Shown: positions 17,251-27,151 of the stretch, one piece after another | Numbering within the stretch: position 1 is the stretch's first letter | Layout of the letters: each line of letters begins with the position of its first letter | Assembly (NCBI GenBank): GCA_001769505.1 | Contig: MEOF01000063.1 | Span: 1-50,511, forward strand | Reading direction: 5' to 3' | DNA from: Bacteroidetes bacterium GWF2_33_38 | GTDB taxonomy: Bacteria; Bacteroidota; Bacteroidia; Bacteroidales; GWF2-33-38 | DNA: 50,511 nt | Notes under the pieces: generated by a model | What the model was told of the DNA's origin: nothing | Seen by the model: only the letters and a program-made list of their open reading frames with translations | The model's database searches: none | Translations under genes and position numbers: made by a program

Positions 17251-17272
17251 AAATGTATTCCAAAATACATTT
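17251..17272 (+). terminator. hairpin after the T9SS cargo gene
   Basis: Perfect 9-bp stem AAATGTATT / AATACATTT with CCAA loop, 22 bp past the stop codon. There is no T-run after it, so termination is only probable. Beyond it the gap holds two heptamer-like units (17303-17319) and the next promoter. Confidence 0.4.
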
Positions 17273-17418
17273 ACAATAACCTATAGATTGCTTTAAATTT
17301 ACGAGTTATGAGTTAAAAGCAATAAAACTATACTTTCCAACATCTCAAATTTTTTCATTTATTCTTTTATCAGAATTAGTCTTTCGTCAAATTCATTTTT
17401 CTCATAATTTTAAAAGTG

Positions 17419-17426
17419 TATATTTG
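17419..17426 (+). promoter_or_regulatory. TATATTTG -7 box
   Basis: Consensus TAnnTTTG, 42 nt before the ATG of the DUF302-like gene. A matching -33 TTG is not visible. Confidence 0.45.
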
Positions 17427-17468
17427 TACATATGTATTTCTTTATATTTTTATATTAATTGAATTGTT

Positions 17469-18356
17469 ATGAAAAATTTAAGTTTAATTATTTTATTCTT
17501 TTTGTGCATCTATTCTGCAGGTTTTGCTATTCAGCCTTACTATAAACTAGGGAGCGTATCTACCGATATGATCACATCTATCAGTAAAATAAAATCGACA
17601 TTAGTTGAAAAAGGTTATGAAATTGTTGGAGAATACAATCCCGGAAATAAAAAAAATCTTTATGTAATTGCATTTACTAGTAAAAACTTAAAAATTACTG
17701 CTTCAAGTTTCAAAGACAGAGGATATTTAGCTTCGATAATGCGTATAGGATTAGTGCTAAAAGGAGGAAAAGTAATCGTAAGCCTTACAAATCCTGATTA
17801 TATTTTCAATGCATATTTTGGAGAAGCTCTTTCCAATGCAAGCTTGGAATCTACAGTAAACAAAGTATCAGCAAAAATTATTTCAGATGTAAAATCAATG
17901 GGAACTGAATTTACAGCATTTGGAGGCGAAGTAGAAAAAGAAGATTTACGCGAATATCATTATATGCTTGGGATGCCATACTTTAGCGAACCTGTTGAAC
18001 TAAATACATTTAATTCGTTCGATGAAGGAGTAAGTACAATTAAGAAAAATCTGGCTATGAAAAAAGGGAGTACCCTTAAGGTTTATGAAATTATCGATAA
18101 AGAAAAGAAAATAGCTGTTTTTGGAGTCGGATTACTAGATGCAACCATAGGAGAAGCTCATTTTCTTCCAATCATCGGCGAAGATAATGTTGCAGCAATG
18201 CCTTACGAAATAATTCTACAAGATAAAGAAGCAACAATGCTACACGGAAGGTATCGATTTGCACTGTATTGGAATCAGTTAACCATGGGAACCTTTACAA
18301 AAATTATGAGTACTCCAGGAGATGTCGAAGATTTACTCGAAGCTTTAACAAAATAA
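17469..18356 (+). CDS. exported protein, possibly DUF302-like
   Basis: A 295-residue protein with a signal peptide (1-20, ending GFA). The mature part looks like two related alpha/beta halves, each starting with a helix of the type SISKIKSTLVEKGYEIVGEY (about 38-57) and FDEGVSTIKKNLAMKKGSTLKVYEI (about 184-208). A helix-plus-strand opening of this kind is seen in DUF302, but the match is by eye and uncertain. No catalytic motif or metal site stands out. It is probably periplasmic and monocistronic between its own promoter and terminator. Confidence 0.7.
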   Translation: MKNLSLIILFFLCIYSAGFAIQPYYKLGSVSTDMITSISKIKSTLVEKGYEIVGEYNPGNKKNLYVIAFTSKNLKITASSFKDRGYLASIMRIGLVLKGGKVIVSLTNPDYIFNAYFGEALSNASLESTVNKVSAKIISDVKSMGTEFTAFGGEVEKEDLREYHYMLGMPYFSEPVELNTFNSFDEGVSTIKKNLAMKKGSTLKVYEIIDKEKKIAVFGVGLLDATIGEAHFLPIIGEDNVAAMPYEIILQDKEATMLHGRYRFALYWNQLTMGTFTKIMSTPGDVEDLLEALTK

Positions 18357-18381
18357 AAAAAGACGCAAAAGCATCTTTTTT
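18355..18381 (+). terminator. terminator after the DUF302-like gene
   Basis: A-rich stem AAAAAGA-C-GC / GC-A-TCTTTTT with an AAAA loop and one C-A mismatch, starting at the stop codon and ending in six Ts. Confidence 0.6.
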
Positions 18382-18570
18382 ATAGAGTATTATTGTATCC
18401 ATTTTCATTAGTGTGTTTGTGTACTCAAATCAAGAATAAACCCAAAAAGTTATTTGAAATGAATATTGATGTTATAAAATGTTAATTTTTAATTGTTTTT
18501 CGCATCAAGTTGCTGATAATCATTAATTTTTTATACTTTAGCGTTCTCATTATAAACCAATGTATTTAAA

Positions 18571-19443
18571 ATGCTTTTGAAATTCGCTATTTTCGTATTT
18601 ATCAATATTTTGTTTTTTAGTAATTTATCAGCTCAAAATCAAGTCAATATTAATTCAAAATTGACAGTATTCAATCCCGATAGTTTAAAAAATGGGCATC
18701 CTTGCGAAAATTTATACCAACATAAATGGAATACCGAATATTTGTGGGATAAAGAATTAGTTTTTGGAGTTTACAACGATACAACTTTAGCCTTAGATAA
18801 TGATTCTTCCTTTGTATTCCCATATAAAGGCAAGCTTATATCTCCATACGGACCAAGAGGGAAGAGACAACATTCGGGAGTTGATATAAAACTTCAACTT
18901 GGAGATTCGGTTCGATGTGCATTCGACGGACAAGTTCGTTTAGCCAAAGTAGTTTCAGGATATGGAAATGTTATTGTTGTTCGTCATTATAATGGACTAG
19001 AAACATTGTATGCCCATTTATCTGGATTTTTGGTCAAGCCAAATGAACACGTAAAAGCAGGCGAAGTTATTGGTTTAGGCGGTAGCACAGGAAGAGCTAC
19101 TACAACGCATCTTCATTTTGAAACACGTTACCTGACTAAGGCATTTAATCCTGAGAAAATTTTAGACATTAACTCATATAGCCTTAAAACAGAATCATTG
19201 TTTGTTGCAAACAATAGAATTGAAAACGATTTGTTGTTGCTTGCCGAAAAAACAAACAATGAGAATGATAATGTAATAGAAGCCGATGATTCTAAAAATA
19301 TAAAATATCATACGATTTCGAAAGGAGATACATTGTATGCTATTGCACGAAGAAATAATGTAACCGTTAACGATTTATGCGAATTAAATCAGATTTCAAA
19401 AAACAACATTTTGAAAATAGGAGCAAAAATAAGAGTTAAATAA
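18571..19443 (+). CDS. M23 peptidoglycan endopeptidase with C-terminal LysM
   Basis: A 290-residue exported cell-wall hydrolase. A signal peptide is at 1-21 (ending LSAQ). The LytM/M23 zinc peptidase domain spans about 83-190, with the metal and catalytic residues H101 and D105 (HSGVD), H149 (YAHLSG) and H180/H182 (HLHFE). A single LysM domain (about 245-289; HTISKGDTLYAIARRNNV) would bind glycan strands. All active-site residues are present, so it is expected to cut peptide cross-links rather than act only as an activator. Transcription probably starts near a TATACTTTAG stretch upstream. Confidence 0.93.
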   Translation: MLLKFAIFVFINILFFSNLSAQNQVNINSKLTVFNPDSLKNGHPCENLYQHKWNTEYLWDKELVFGVYNDTTLALDNDSSFVFPYKGKLISPYGPRGKRQHSGVDIKLQLGDSVRCAFDGQVRLAKVVSGYGNVIVVRHYNGLETLYAHLSGFLVKPNEHVKAGEVIGLGGSTGRATTTHLHFETRYLTKAFNPEKILDINSYSLKTESLFVANNRIENDLLLLAEKTNNENDNVIEADDSKNIKYHTISKGDTLYAIARRNNVTVNDLCELNQISKNNILKIGAKIRVK

Positions 19444-19533
19444 TGTGTTACCATTTGTAAACGCATGAAATACTCATTTTTGCAAATCATCGAAAAAGAA
19501 ATCAAAATAGATAAAATATTTTTACAAAATACA

Positions 19534-19562
19534 TTGATAGATAAAATTTTTATTTACCTTTG
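19534..19562 (+). promoter_or_regulatory. rpsO promoter (TTG-N18-TACCTTTG)
   Basis: TTG at 19534-19536 and TACCTTTG at 19555-19562, 18 bp apart, fit the Bacteroidota -33/-7 consensus. The resulting leader would be about 35-40 nt. Confidence 0.65.
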
Positions 19563-19604
19563 TGTTCTCAAAATTTGAAAGATTAATTTAAAAGTTAAAT
19601 AACA

Positions 19605-19874
19605 ATGCATTTAACAACAGAACAAAAAAAGGATATTTTCAAGCAATTCGGAAAATCGGCAGTTGATACAGGTTCATCAGAAGCTCAAATAGCAATGTTT
19701 ACACAACGTATTACTCATTTGACGGGACACTTGAAAACCAATAAAAAAGATTTTAGTACTCAACGTGCTTTGTTGCAATTGGTAGGTAAAAGAAGAAGTT
19801 TATTAGATTATCTAAAGAAAATAGATATTGAAAGATATAGAGCAATAGTAAATACGCTCGGTTTAAGGAGATAA
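19605..19874 (+). CDS. rpsO: 30S ribosomal protein S15
   Basis: An 89-residue S15, the standard length. It binds the central domain of 16S rRNA early in 30S assembly. The family signature is clear: [24 protein letters not shown], then [24 protein letters not shown] and the final [14 protein letters not shown]. It lies 79 bp upstream of pnp, an arrangement also found in many other bacteria, but here a strong terminator separates the two. Confidence 0.98.
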   Translation: MHLTTEQKKDIFKQFGKSAVDTGSSEAQIAMFTQRITHLTGHLKTNKKDFSTQRALLQLVGKRRSLLDYLKKIDIERYRAIVNTLGLRR

Positions 19875-19881
19875 TAAAAAG

Positions 19882-19905
19882 AGGCAATGGAAGTTGCCTT
19901 TTTTT
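19882..19905 (+). terminator. rho-independent terminator between rpsO and pnp
   Basis: Stem AGGCAA / TTGCCT with a 6-nt loop and a run of seven Ts. It would limit readthrough into pnp, which starts 49 bp later. Confidence 0.8.
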
Positions 19906-19953
19906 GTTTATATATAAAAGATATACACACAAAAAAGACGAATAAAAAAAATT

Positions 19954-22110
19954 ATGTACAATTTAATTCAAAAAACTATTGATTTAGTAGACGGTCGAAC
20001 AATTACAATTGAAACCGGAAAACTTGCGAAACAAGCTGACGGTTCTGTTGTCGTTAAGATGGGTAACACAATGATTTTAGCAACTGTAGTTGCTGCAAAA
20101 GAAGCAAAAGAAGACATCGATTTCATGCCTCTTTCAGTTGAGTATCGTGAAAAATACGCAGCCACAGGAAGATTTCCTGGAGGTTTTATAAAGAGAGAAG
20201 CTCGACCTTCGGAAAATGAAATACTAACAGCAAGATTAATTGATAGAGCCTTAAGACCTCTATTCCCAAGTAATTATCATGCAGAAGTATTTGTAAATGT
20301 TGAACTAATTTCCGCAGATAAAGAAATTATGGCAGATGCCCTAGCGGGTCTTGCAGCTTCAGCTGCTCTTGCAGTTTCTGACATCCCTTTTCACGGACCA
20401 ATTTCTGAAGTTAGAGTTGCTCGGGTAAATGGTAAATTAATGATAAATCCAACATTTACAGAACTAAAACAAGCAGATATTGAATTAGTAGTAGGAGCTA
20501 CTTTCGAAAATATCATGATGGTTGAGGGAGAAATGAACGAAGTTTCAGAAGCCGAAATGATCGAAGCCATTAATTTTGCTCACGAAGCTATTAAAATTCA
20601 ATGCACAGCTCAAGTTGAATTAAGCAAAATGGTTGGAAAAACTGTTAAAAGAGAATATTGTCACGAAAATAATAACGAAGAATTAAGAGCAAAAGTAAAA
20701 TCAGTAACATATGACAAAACATATGCTCTTGCACTTTCTCCTAATCCAAATAAACACGAGCGTCACGATAATTTCCAAAAAATTAAAGCTGAATTTATTG
20801 CATCTCTTGGAGAAGGCGTTGAGTCAGCAGATTTAAAATTGATTGATAAATATTATCATGATGTAGAAAAAGAAGCTGTTCGTAATGCAATTTTAAATGA
20901 AGGCATTCGATTAGACGGTCGTAAAACAAACGAAATCAGACCAATTTGGTCAGAAGTTGATTATTTGCCTGGTACACATGGTTCTGCAATATTTACACGA
21001 GGAGAAACACAATCCTTATCCACAGTTACATTAGGAACAAAATTAAATGAGCAATCAATTGATGGAGCTCTGATTCAAGGAACCGAAAAATTCATGTTAC
21101 ATTATAATTTCCCTCCATTTTCAACAGGCGATGCGAGACCGAATAGAGGAACAGGTCGAAGAGAAATTGGTCACGGAAACTTAGCTCATAGAGCATTGAA
21201 AAGAATGGTCCCTGGTGAAGCGGAAGGTAATCCATATACAATCAGAGTTGTCTCTGATATTTTAGAATCGAATGGTTCGTCATCAATGGCAACAGTTTGT
21301 GCAGGCACACTTGCTTTGATGGATGCAGGAGTGAAACTGAAAAAGCCAGTTACAGGAATAGCAATGGGATTAATTACTGATAACACTGGCAAATTTGCTG
21401 TATTGTCAGATATTTTAGGAGACGAAGATCATTTAGGAGACATGGATTTCAAAGTAACTGGTACCGTTGATGGAATTACTGCTTGTCAAATGGATATTAA
21501 AGTTGATGGTCTATCTTCCGAAATTCTAACAAAAGCACTAGCTCAAGCAAAAGACGGTCGTTTGCATATAATGGGAAAAATATTGGAAACCATTCAGGAA
21601 CCTAGAGCCGAGTTAAAGCCTCATGCTCCAAGAATAGAACGTATTATTATTCCTAAAGATATGATTGGTGCTGTAATTGGTCCAGGTGGAAAAATTATTC
21701 AAGAAATTCAAGCTAGTACGGGTTCTATTATTGTACTTGAAGAAGTTGGAAATACTGGAGTTGTTGATATTTTCTCTAACGATAAAGATTCAATAACCAG
21801 AGCAATGGCTCGAATAAAAGCGATTGTCGTTGTTCCTGAAGTAGGAGAAGTATATGATGCAAAAGTGAAAACAATTATGCCTTACGGTGCATTTGTAGAA
21901 TTTGTTCCTGGTAAAGAAGGACTGCTTCATATCTCTGAAATTGAGTGGCGAAGACTTAATACTGTTGAGGAAGTATTGAAAGAAGGAGACATTATTCAAG
22001 TTAAACTACTTGAAGTTGATAAAAGTGGTAAATATAAACTTTCTAGAAAAGTTTTATTACCTCGTCCTCCTCGAGAAGAACAAGCTCCAGCAAAAAAGGA
22101 AGAAAATTAG
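19954..22110 (+). CDS. pnp: polynucleotide phosphorylase
   Basis: A 718-residue 3'-to-5' phosphorolytic exoribonuclease, working as a homotrimer in RNA decay. Two RNase PH-like cores are visible (about 10-225 and 325-545; second-core markers [30 protein letters not shown] are partly listed here by position 386-415). A KH domain begins at [20 protein letters not shown] (about 556-575). An S1 domain spans about 625-695 ([21 protein letters not shown]). The C-terminus is a short basic/acidic tail. Length is typical. It is bounded by terminators on both sides, so it is probably a single-gene transcript. Confidence 0.98.
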   Translation: MYNLIQKTIDLVDGRTITIETGKLAKQADGSVVVKMGNTMILATVVAAKEAKEDIDFMPLSVEYREKYAATGRFPGGFIKREARPSENEILTARLIDRALRPLFPSNYHAEVFVNVELISADKEIMADALAGLAASAALAVSDIPFHGPISEVRVARVNGKLMINPTFTELKQADIELVVGATFENIMMVEGEMNEVSEAEMIEAINFAHEAIKIQCTAQVELSKMVGKTVKREYCHENNNEELRAKVKSVTYDKTYALALSPNPNKHERHDNFQKIKAEFIASLGEGVESADLKLIDKYYHDVEKEAVRNAILNEGIRLDGRKTNEIRPIWSEVDYLPGTHGSAIFTRGETQSLSTVTLGTKLNEQSIDGALIQGTEKFMLHYNFPPFSTGDARPNRGTGRREIGHGNLAHRALKRMVPGEAEGNPYTIRVVSDILESNGSSSMATVCAGTLALMDAGVKLKKPVTGIAMGLITDNTGKFAVLSDILGDEDHLGDMDFKVTGTVDGITACQMDIKVDGLSSEILTKALAQAKDGRLHIMGKILETIQEPRAELKPHAPRIERIIIPKDMIGAVIGPGGKIIQEIQASTGSIIVLEEVGNTGVVDIFSNDKDSITRAMARIKAIVVVPEVGEVYDAKVKTIMPYGAFVEFVPGKEGLLHISEIEWRRLNTVEEVLKEGDIIQVKLLEVDKSGKYKLSRKVLLPRPPREEQAPAKKEEN

Positions 22111-22113
22111 ATT

Positions 22114-22142
22114 AAATGCCGACTGTAAAAGTCGGCATTTTT
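22114..22142 (+). terminator. rho-independent terminator of pnp
   Basis: Perfect 10-bp stem AAATGCCGAC / GTCGGCATTT with a 7-nt loop, 3 bp after the pnp stop and followed by T-rich DNA. Confidence 0.8.
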
Positions 22143-22163
22143 CATTTTTAACGAAAATGTGTT

Positions 22164-22171
22164 TATTTTTG
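22164..22171 (+). promoter_or_regulatory. TATTTTTG -7 box of the toroid gene
   Basis: Consensus TAnnTTTG 31 nt upstream of the ATG at 22203, just after the pnp terminator. No clear -33 element. Confidence 0.45.
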
Positions 22172-22202
22172 AAAAAAATCATTTTTTTATTGAATGTAAG
22201 AA

Positions 22203-23678
22203 ATGCTATTCGTAAATAGTTCTTCGTTTTTTCGTAAATTATCCAAAAGAATAATACTTCTATTCTTTTTAGTATTATTCTTTTCTAATGTTTTTTTTTC
22301 GCAAAATTCTTCATTCGATTCTACTCAAATTTTACACGCCAAACTCAAAAAACATATTTCGGAAGGGTTACAATTTTTAGAAAAAACTCAACGAAAACAA
22401 ACAATTCACGATTCAATTTATTCGGGAGAATGGCAAACTTTGATGTGTTTGCGAAATTCGTTTTTGTTGCTTGGTCATAAACGTGATATTGAAGATTCAA
22501 ACTGTTTTTCGGTGGCTTCAACGCATAATTTTTTAGCTCGAATTTATTTGAATTATCCTGAATATCGTAACATTCAGCCAATATTAGATTTGTCGTTTCA
22601 ACGAATTTTAGCTTATAGAAATGGTAATTATTTCAATTTTTGGAATTTGTTACTTCCGTTTCGTGATTTGAAAAAAAACGATTCGCTTTGGACAAAAACA
22701 TTGGTTCGTCGTCCAACAAATTACTATCTCGGAAACCGATATATTCACAACGCAGCAAATATTGTTGACGATGCCGACGATTCTTCAATGTCTTTTACAG
22801 CAATGCTTTTGCGAAAAAAAATCTTAAATCGTGATAGCATTTCGAGTTCATTTTTGACTGATTCAATTCAACTTTCATCTGTTTTTTCAAATTATAGAGA
22901 TTTGAATCGAAAAAATCGACATTGGTATAATTATGTGTTTGGAAATGACCATAATACAGGAGCTTTTGTAACTTGGCTTGGAAACGAATATCAATTTAAA
23001 CATTGGAATATTGTTTCGGTTTTAGGACATAATGCAACTTTTTTTCTTCCGTTTAGCGAATGTTTTCCACATCCTTATGTTCCATATATTCCTTACGGAA
23101 GCAATGATTTGGACGCGGTTGTGAATTCAAATATTTTAACCGCTTTGTCGTATAAAAACGAATTAAATGCCGAAGGAGCGAGCGATGCAATAAAATACAT
23201 CGAGAAGAAAACTGAAAAACGAAATTATAATAGAGTTGGATTTTATTATCCAAATAGATTTCATTTTGCATATTCGGTTTCGCAAAGTTACGCTTCAGGA
23301 GTTGCTGATTTAGAACAAAGTACAAAAAATATTTTGAAATTTGTTTTGCGAAAACAACTCGAAAATGGAAGTTGGAAGGCAAGGAGAGTGTTGAACAAAC
23401 ATGATAGAATTCAATCAACCGCTTATGCTCTGAATGCATTGATTTATATGGGAAATTTCGAAAAAAATCAAACAAAAATTCCAATTGAAAAAGGATTAAA
23501 TTATTTATTTCAAAATGCAACTTTTGATGAAAATGGTTGTCATTGGAAAGGTGGTGTGTTTTTTTCAGGTGGAACAGTTGTTCGCAACACACTAACTTGG
23601 AAATCGGATGCTTACACAACTGCATTAATTTTGAATGCTTTTGCAAACTATGCGAAATATATCGAACAAAAATATTAA
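22203..23678 (+). CDS. secreted alpha/alpha-toroid (prenyltransferase/squalene-cyclase-like) protein
   Basis: A 491-residue protein with a basic N-terminus and hydrophobic segment (signal peptide, about 1-34, ending FFSQ). The mature chain is helical with repeat units like those of prenyltransferase/squalene-oxidase repeats: KQLENGSWKAR at 384-394, then RIQSTAYALNAL (402-413) and KSDAYTTALILNAF (467-480). A DxDD motif is present at 190-193 (VDDADDSSMSFTAML), as in class II terpene cyclases, and NDLDAVVNSN at 301-310 occupies a similar place in another unit. Export argues against a classical terpene cyclase, so a glycan- or protein-binding toroid is also possible. It is followed by a propeller-like gene in the same transcript. 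Confidence 0.7.
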   Translation: MLFVNSSSFFRKLSKRIILLFFLVLFFSNVFFSQNSSFDSTQILHAKLKKHISEGLQFLEKTQRKQTIHDSIYSGEWQTLMCLRNSFLLLGHKRDIEDSNCFSVASTHNFLARIYLNYPEYRNIQPILDLSFQRILAYRNGNYFNFWNLLLPFRDLKKNDSLWTKTLVRRPTNYYLGNRYIHNAANIVDDADDSSMSFTAMLLRKKILNRDSISSSFLTDSIQLSSVFSNYRDLNRKNRHWYNYVFGNDHNTGAFVTWLGNEYQFKHWNIVSVLGHNATFFLPFSECFPHPYVPYIPYGSNDLDAVVNSNILTALSYKNELNAEGASDAIKYIEKKTEKRNYNRVGFYYPNRFHFAYSVSQSYASGVADLEQSTKNILKFVLRKQLENGSWKARRVLNKHDRIQSTAYALNALIYMGNFEKNQTKIPIEKGLNYLFQNATFDENGCHWKGGVFFSGGTVVRNTLTWKSDAYTTALILNAFANYAKYIEQKY

Positions 23679-23696
23679 ATTGCGAAAAATTTTGAT

Positions 23697-24668
23697 TTGA
23701 AAACTTGTCTTAAAATATTCTTTTTTCTTTTGATTTGCTCAAATGCTTTTGGACAAAAAATCCAAACTATTTTGGATGGCAATAAGTCTGATAGCAGTTT
23801 TTATCATTTAACAAAAATTTCTGACAACGAATTTTGGCTTGGTGGGAAATTTGGAATTATAAGCAAAATAGATTCTCTAGGCAAAATTACTTCGCTTAAT
23901 TTACCAACCGAAGGTTTGAATATTTTAAAGATTGAACGACTCGAAAATTATATATTTATTGCCACTGATAATGCTGTAATTTTTAGATATAATATTGAAA
24001 CAAAGGAATTTATTCGTAAAAAATTTGAAGATTTTGAAAATCGTTGTTTTTACGATATGATTGTTCTTAAAAATGGAAATTTATTGCTTTGTGGCGGAAC
24101 AAGTGGAATTGCAGTTGCTGAGAAAAAAATTCCTCACGGTTTTATTGCCACCGTTGATAAAAATTTGACCGAAATTAATATTGTTTGGAAATGTTGGCGA
24201 AAATTTGTTTGGTCGGCTTTTGAATCAGAAAACGGTGATGTTTTTGCAACAACATTCAATCGATATAACTCTAAAATTTTAAAATCTTCAAATTTAAATA
24301 ATTGGAAATCAGAACATAAAGTAAAAGGTTTGGTTCACGAAATTTCAAAATTTGGTTCTAATATTTTATACTGTGGCACAAAAAATATACATTACAACGA
24401 AACAGGGATTTTGGGAATTCTTGGAGTTGGAATCGAAGCATCTGATATACTTGAAAAAGCTGGTTGTTTATGGAGTTCGCAAGATTCTGAAAATGAAATC
24501 CTTGCTGTTTCTCAATCTGGCGAACTAATTAGATTTATTAAAAATTCAACTATAATTAATCGTATTTCAATAAAACCAAACTTCGCTCTTTACGATATTG
24601 AACAAATTTCTAAATCGAAATACATGATTATTGGGCAGGGAAAATGCATATTTATTACAGAAATATAA
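23697..24668 (+). CDS. secreted beta-propeller-like protein, TTG start
   Basis: A 323-residue exported protein of unknown function. The signal peptide KTCLKIFFFLLICSNAFG is preceded by TTG, the only plausible start codon; no in-frame ATG lies between the upstream stop and this point. The mature part is built of short repeated strands with motifs such as FWLGGKFGIISKID, NGNLLLCGGTSG, ESENGDVFATTF and NEILAVSQSGELI, fitting a WD40/YVTN-type or sortilin-like propeller. The frame is the same as that of the preceding toroid gene (its TAA is at 23676-23678), and only 18 bp separate the genes. The two are presumably co-expressed and may act together outside the cytoplasm. It ends convergent with the RND gene. 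Confidence 0.65.
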   Translation: MKTCLKIFFFLLICSNAFGQKIQTILDGNKSDSSFYHLTKISDNEFWLGGKFGIISKIDSLGKITSLNLPTEGLNILKIERLENYIFIATDNAVIFRYNIETKEFIRKKFEDFENRCFYDMIVLKNGNLLLCGGTSGIAVAEKKIPHGFIATVDKNLTEINIVWKCWRKFVWSAFESENGDVFATTFNRYNSKILKSSNLNNWKSEHKVKGLVHEISKFGSNILYCGTKNIHYNETGILGILGVGIEASDILEKAGCLWSSQDSENEILAVSQSGELIRFIKNSTIINRISIKPNFALYDIEQISKSKYMIIGQGKCIFITEI

Positions 24669-24689
24669 GCCATTTTTAGTGATTCGTAT

Positions 24690-27104
24690 TTAGTTCAAAA
24701 GTGTTTCTACGTCCTCGTCATCAACCGAATCTTCACTTTCGTAAATATCAAGTACTTGAGGCATTTCCTCAATCACTTTTCGGGTTAATAGTCTATCGAA
24801 AGTAATTAACAACGACGGAAGAACCACAATATTGAAAAGTAAAGCAATAAATAAAGAAATAGAAATCAGCATACCCAATGCTTGAGTTCCTCCAAATTCA
24901 GAAACCATATAAACACCAAAACCAAGAACCAACACCAATGAAGAGAATATCATGCTAATTCCAGACTCATTCATTGCTATAATTACTGCTGATTTTATTC
25001 CTATTGTTTTGTTTTTGCGTATTTCATGTCTATATCTAGATAAATATAAAATTGCATTATCGATTGAAATTCCTAATGCAACAGTAAAAATGATTAATGT
25101 TGATGGTTTTAGCGGAATATTTCCAAAGCCCATAATAGCCGCTGTAACAATTAGAGGAATTAAATTACAAATCAACGCAATTATTACCATGCTAAAAGAA
25201 GTGAAAACTAAAGCCATAATAACTGAGATTACGATAATTCCAAGAATTACACTTTCTAATAAATTATCAATCAAAAAATCGGTCCCCTTAGCGTAAACTA
25301 CGCTGTTTCCTGTAAGTTCTACATCAAAATCGGTATTACTAAACAATGAATCAACCTGAGGTTTAATTATTGTTTGAAGTACATCCATTCGTTTTGAACC
25401 AACGTCTGCCATTTGAAAACTAATACGTGTGTATTGTCCGGTGCTATCAACAAATGAGCGAAGTAAATTCTTTTTAGAATTGTCTTTTTGAGGCAAATAA
25501 GAAAAAATATAATTTTTTTCACCCTCGTTTGGAATCGAATATTTTTTTGGATTACCATTATAATAAGTCTGTTTAGCAAATTTTATTACTTCTGCAATCG
25601 AAATAGGTTTCGAAAATTCAGGATTCTTCAAAATAATATTTTGCAAAGAATCAATTCTTTTGATAGTTGAAATTTTATAAACTCCTTTTTTCTTCTTGGT
25701 ATCGATCGAAACTTCAAACGGCATAACTCCATTGAAGTTATGCTCGAAAAATTTTAAATCTATATAAATCGGATTCGATTCAGCAACATCATCAACCAAT
25801 TTTCCAGATGTTTTTAATAAGGTCATTCCATAAATGCATATGGCAAGCCCTGCAACTACTACAATATAAATTCGTGTTCGGTAGTTAAGAATCACATAAC
25901 TTATTTTATCAATGATGAAATTTACAGATTTATTATCTAAGTTTTTTAGATGTTTTTTACTTGGTACCGACAAGTATGAAAAAATGATTGGAATTAGAAT
26001 AATTGACAATACATATTCAATCATGACTGTTAAAAAAGCAAGCATTCCAAATTCGCGAAGCATTGTATTTGATACAAAAACAAATGCACCAAAACCTACG
26101 GCTGTTGTAAAATTTGTTATAAAAGTAGCAGAGCCAATTCTAATCATCATTCGGTATAATGCTTTGGCTTGATTTCCATGTTCATTAAATTCCCAATGAT
26201 ACTTATTTACAAGATAAATACAATTTTCAATAGCAATAATCATCAATAAAGACGGTAAAACCCCGGTCAAAATTGTTATTTTATAGCCCATTGCCCCAAT
26301 TAAACCAAATGTTATGGTTAAAACAACCGCAATTAAAATAGATGATGCAAAAATAACTTTAAACGAACGGAACAATAAAATTAAAACTACGATTGAAATA
26401 ATCAACGAAATAATAATAAATATAACTAATTCACTTTGAACCATTTTAGTTATAACGGTACGAATATATGGCAATCCAGAATAGTGTAACTCAATATTGT
26501 TTGTTTTTCCAAATCTATCAAGAGTTTCTTGAACGTTTTCTACAATTGCAATTCTATCCTTATTGTTCACTTTCGCATCGTCGAATGTTACTGAAATTAC
26601 AAAAGCGTTTTTTTCTTTATTATAAAAAAGACCATCAAAAAAAGCATTCGATTCAATTAGTCTTCGGATGCTATCAATGTCGGCTTGAGTTTTTGCTTCT
26701 CCTTCGAACAATGGTCCAAACACAAATTTTTTGATTGTGGTGTCCTTCTTAACGGTGAATAAATGAGTAATTGATACTACATCACTAATTCCTTCCATTT
26801 TTTTTATGGTGTCGCAATATCGTTTTAACGAATTGTACTTTTCAATATTGTAAATAGAACTGTCGGCAAAACCAATAAACATTGATTTTCCATCTTCGCC
26901 AAAACGATGTTTAAATTCTTTGTATTTTACATAAACGCTATCCGATTCGGGTAACATTCGAGCCAATTCATACGATAGTTGAACTTTTGTAGAGAAAAAA
27001 CCCATTATGGCAGTAAGAGCACCAATTACAAATAATATAGCAACCCTATTTCGTAAGATTGTTCTCACAATCCATTTCCACATATTTCCTAAAAACAACG
27101 ACAT
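24690..27104 (-). CDS. RND/MMPL-family exporter
   Basis: An 804-residue inner-membrane transporter of the RND superfamily (MMPL/HpnN/patched-like, single polypeptide with two repeated halves). There is one N-terminal membrane helix (about 15-35), a periplasmic loop (40-220), a five-to-six-helix block (about 222-375), then a second helix (about 410-428), loop (430-620) and helix block (about 628-775). The block beginning GVLPSLLMIIAIENCIYLV and its counterpart TVALGISIDNAILYLSRYRHE show the repeated motif. Such proteins export lipids, hopanoids or hydrophobic compounds; the cargo here is unknown. An internal ATG at 27083 (MWKWIVRTIL) is an alternative start. It is far shorter than AcrB-type drug pumps. 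Confidence 0.88.
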   Translation of the reverse strand: MSLFLGNMWKWIVRTILRNRVAILFVIGALTAIMGFFSTKVQLSYELARMLPESDSVYVKYKEFKHRFGEDGKSMFIGFADSSIYNIEKYNSLKRYCDTIKKMEGISDVVSITHLFTVKKDTTIKKFVFGPLFEGEAKTQADIDSIRRLIESNAFFDGLFYNKEKNAFVISVTFDDAKVNNKDRIAIVENVQETLDRFGKTNNIELHYSGLPYIRTVITKMVQSELVIFIIISLIISIVVLILLFRSFKVIFASSILIAVVLTITFGLIGAMGYKITILTGVLPSLLMIIAIENCIYLVNKYHWEFNEHGNQAKALYRMMIRIGSATFITNFTTAVGFGAFVFVSNTMLREFGMLAFLTVMIEYVLSIILIPIIFSYLSVPSKKHLKNLDNKSVNFIIDKISYVILNYRTRIYIVVVAGLAICIYGMTLLKTSGKLVDDVAESNPIYIDLKFFEHNFNGVMPFEVSIDTKKKKGVYKISTIKRIDSLQNIILKNPEFSKPISIAEVIKFAKQTYYNGNPKKYSIPNEGEKNYIFSYLPQKDNSKKNLLRSFVDSTGQYTRISFQMADVGSKRMDVLQTIIKPQVDSLFSNTDFDVELTGNSVVYAKGTDFLIDNLLESVILGIIVISVIMALVFTSFSMVIIALICNLIPLIVTAAIMGFGNIPLKPSTLIIFTVALGISIDNAILYLSRYRHEIRKNKTIGIKSAVIIAMNESGISMIFSSLVLVLGFGVYMVSEFGGTQALGMLISISLFIALLFNIVVLPSLLITFDRLLTRKVIEEMPQVLDIYESEDSVDDEDVETLLN

Positions 27105-27128
27105 TCTTTTACCAAAAATTTTCTCAAA

Positions 27129-27151
27129 AATAAGAATTTTTTATTCTTATT
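27129..27151. repeat. AT-rich hairpin in the RND/sucD gap
   Basis: Perfect 9-bp stem AATAAGAAT / ATTCTTATT with a TTTTT loop, 24 bp upstream of the RND start and about 185 bp downstream of sucD. It could stop sucD transcription or sit in the RND leader. Nothing else convincing was seen in this 231-bp gap. Confidence 0.35.

Noticed and set aside
23053-23646. 197-codon minus-strand open frame inside the toroid gene
   Set aside because: The composition (His/Phe/Leu-rich) is that of an antisense frame; the plus strand has a signal peptide and family repeats.
22203-24668. The toroid and propeller genes as one gene broken by a nonsense mutation
   Set aside because: The second frame begins with its own complete signal peptide and has a different fold, so two adjacent genes are more likely than a split one.
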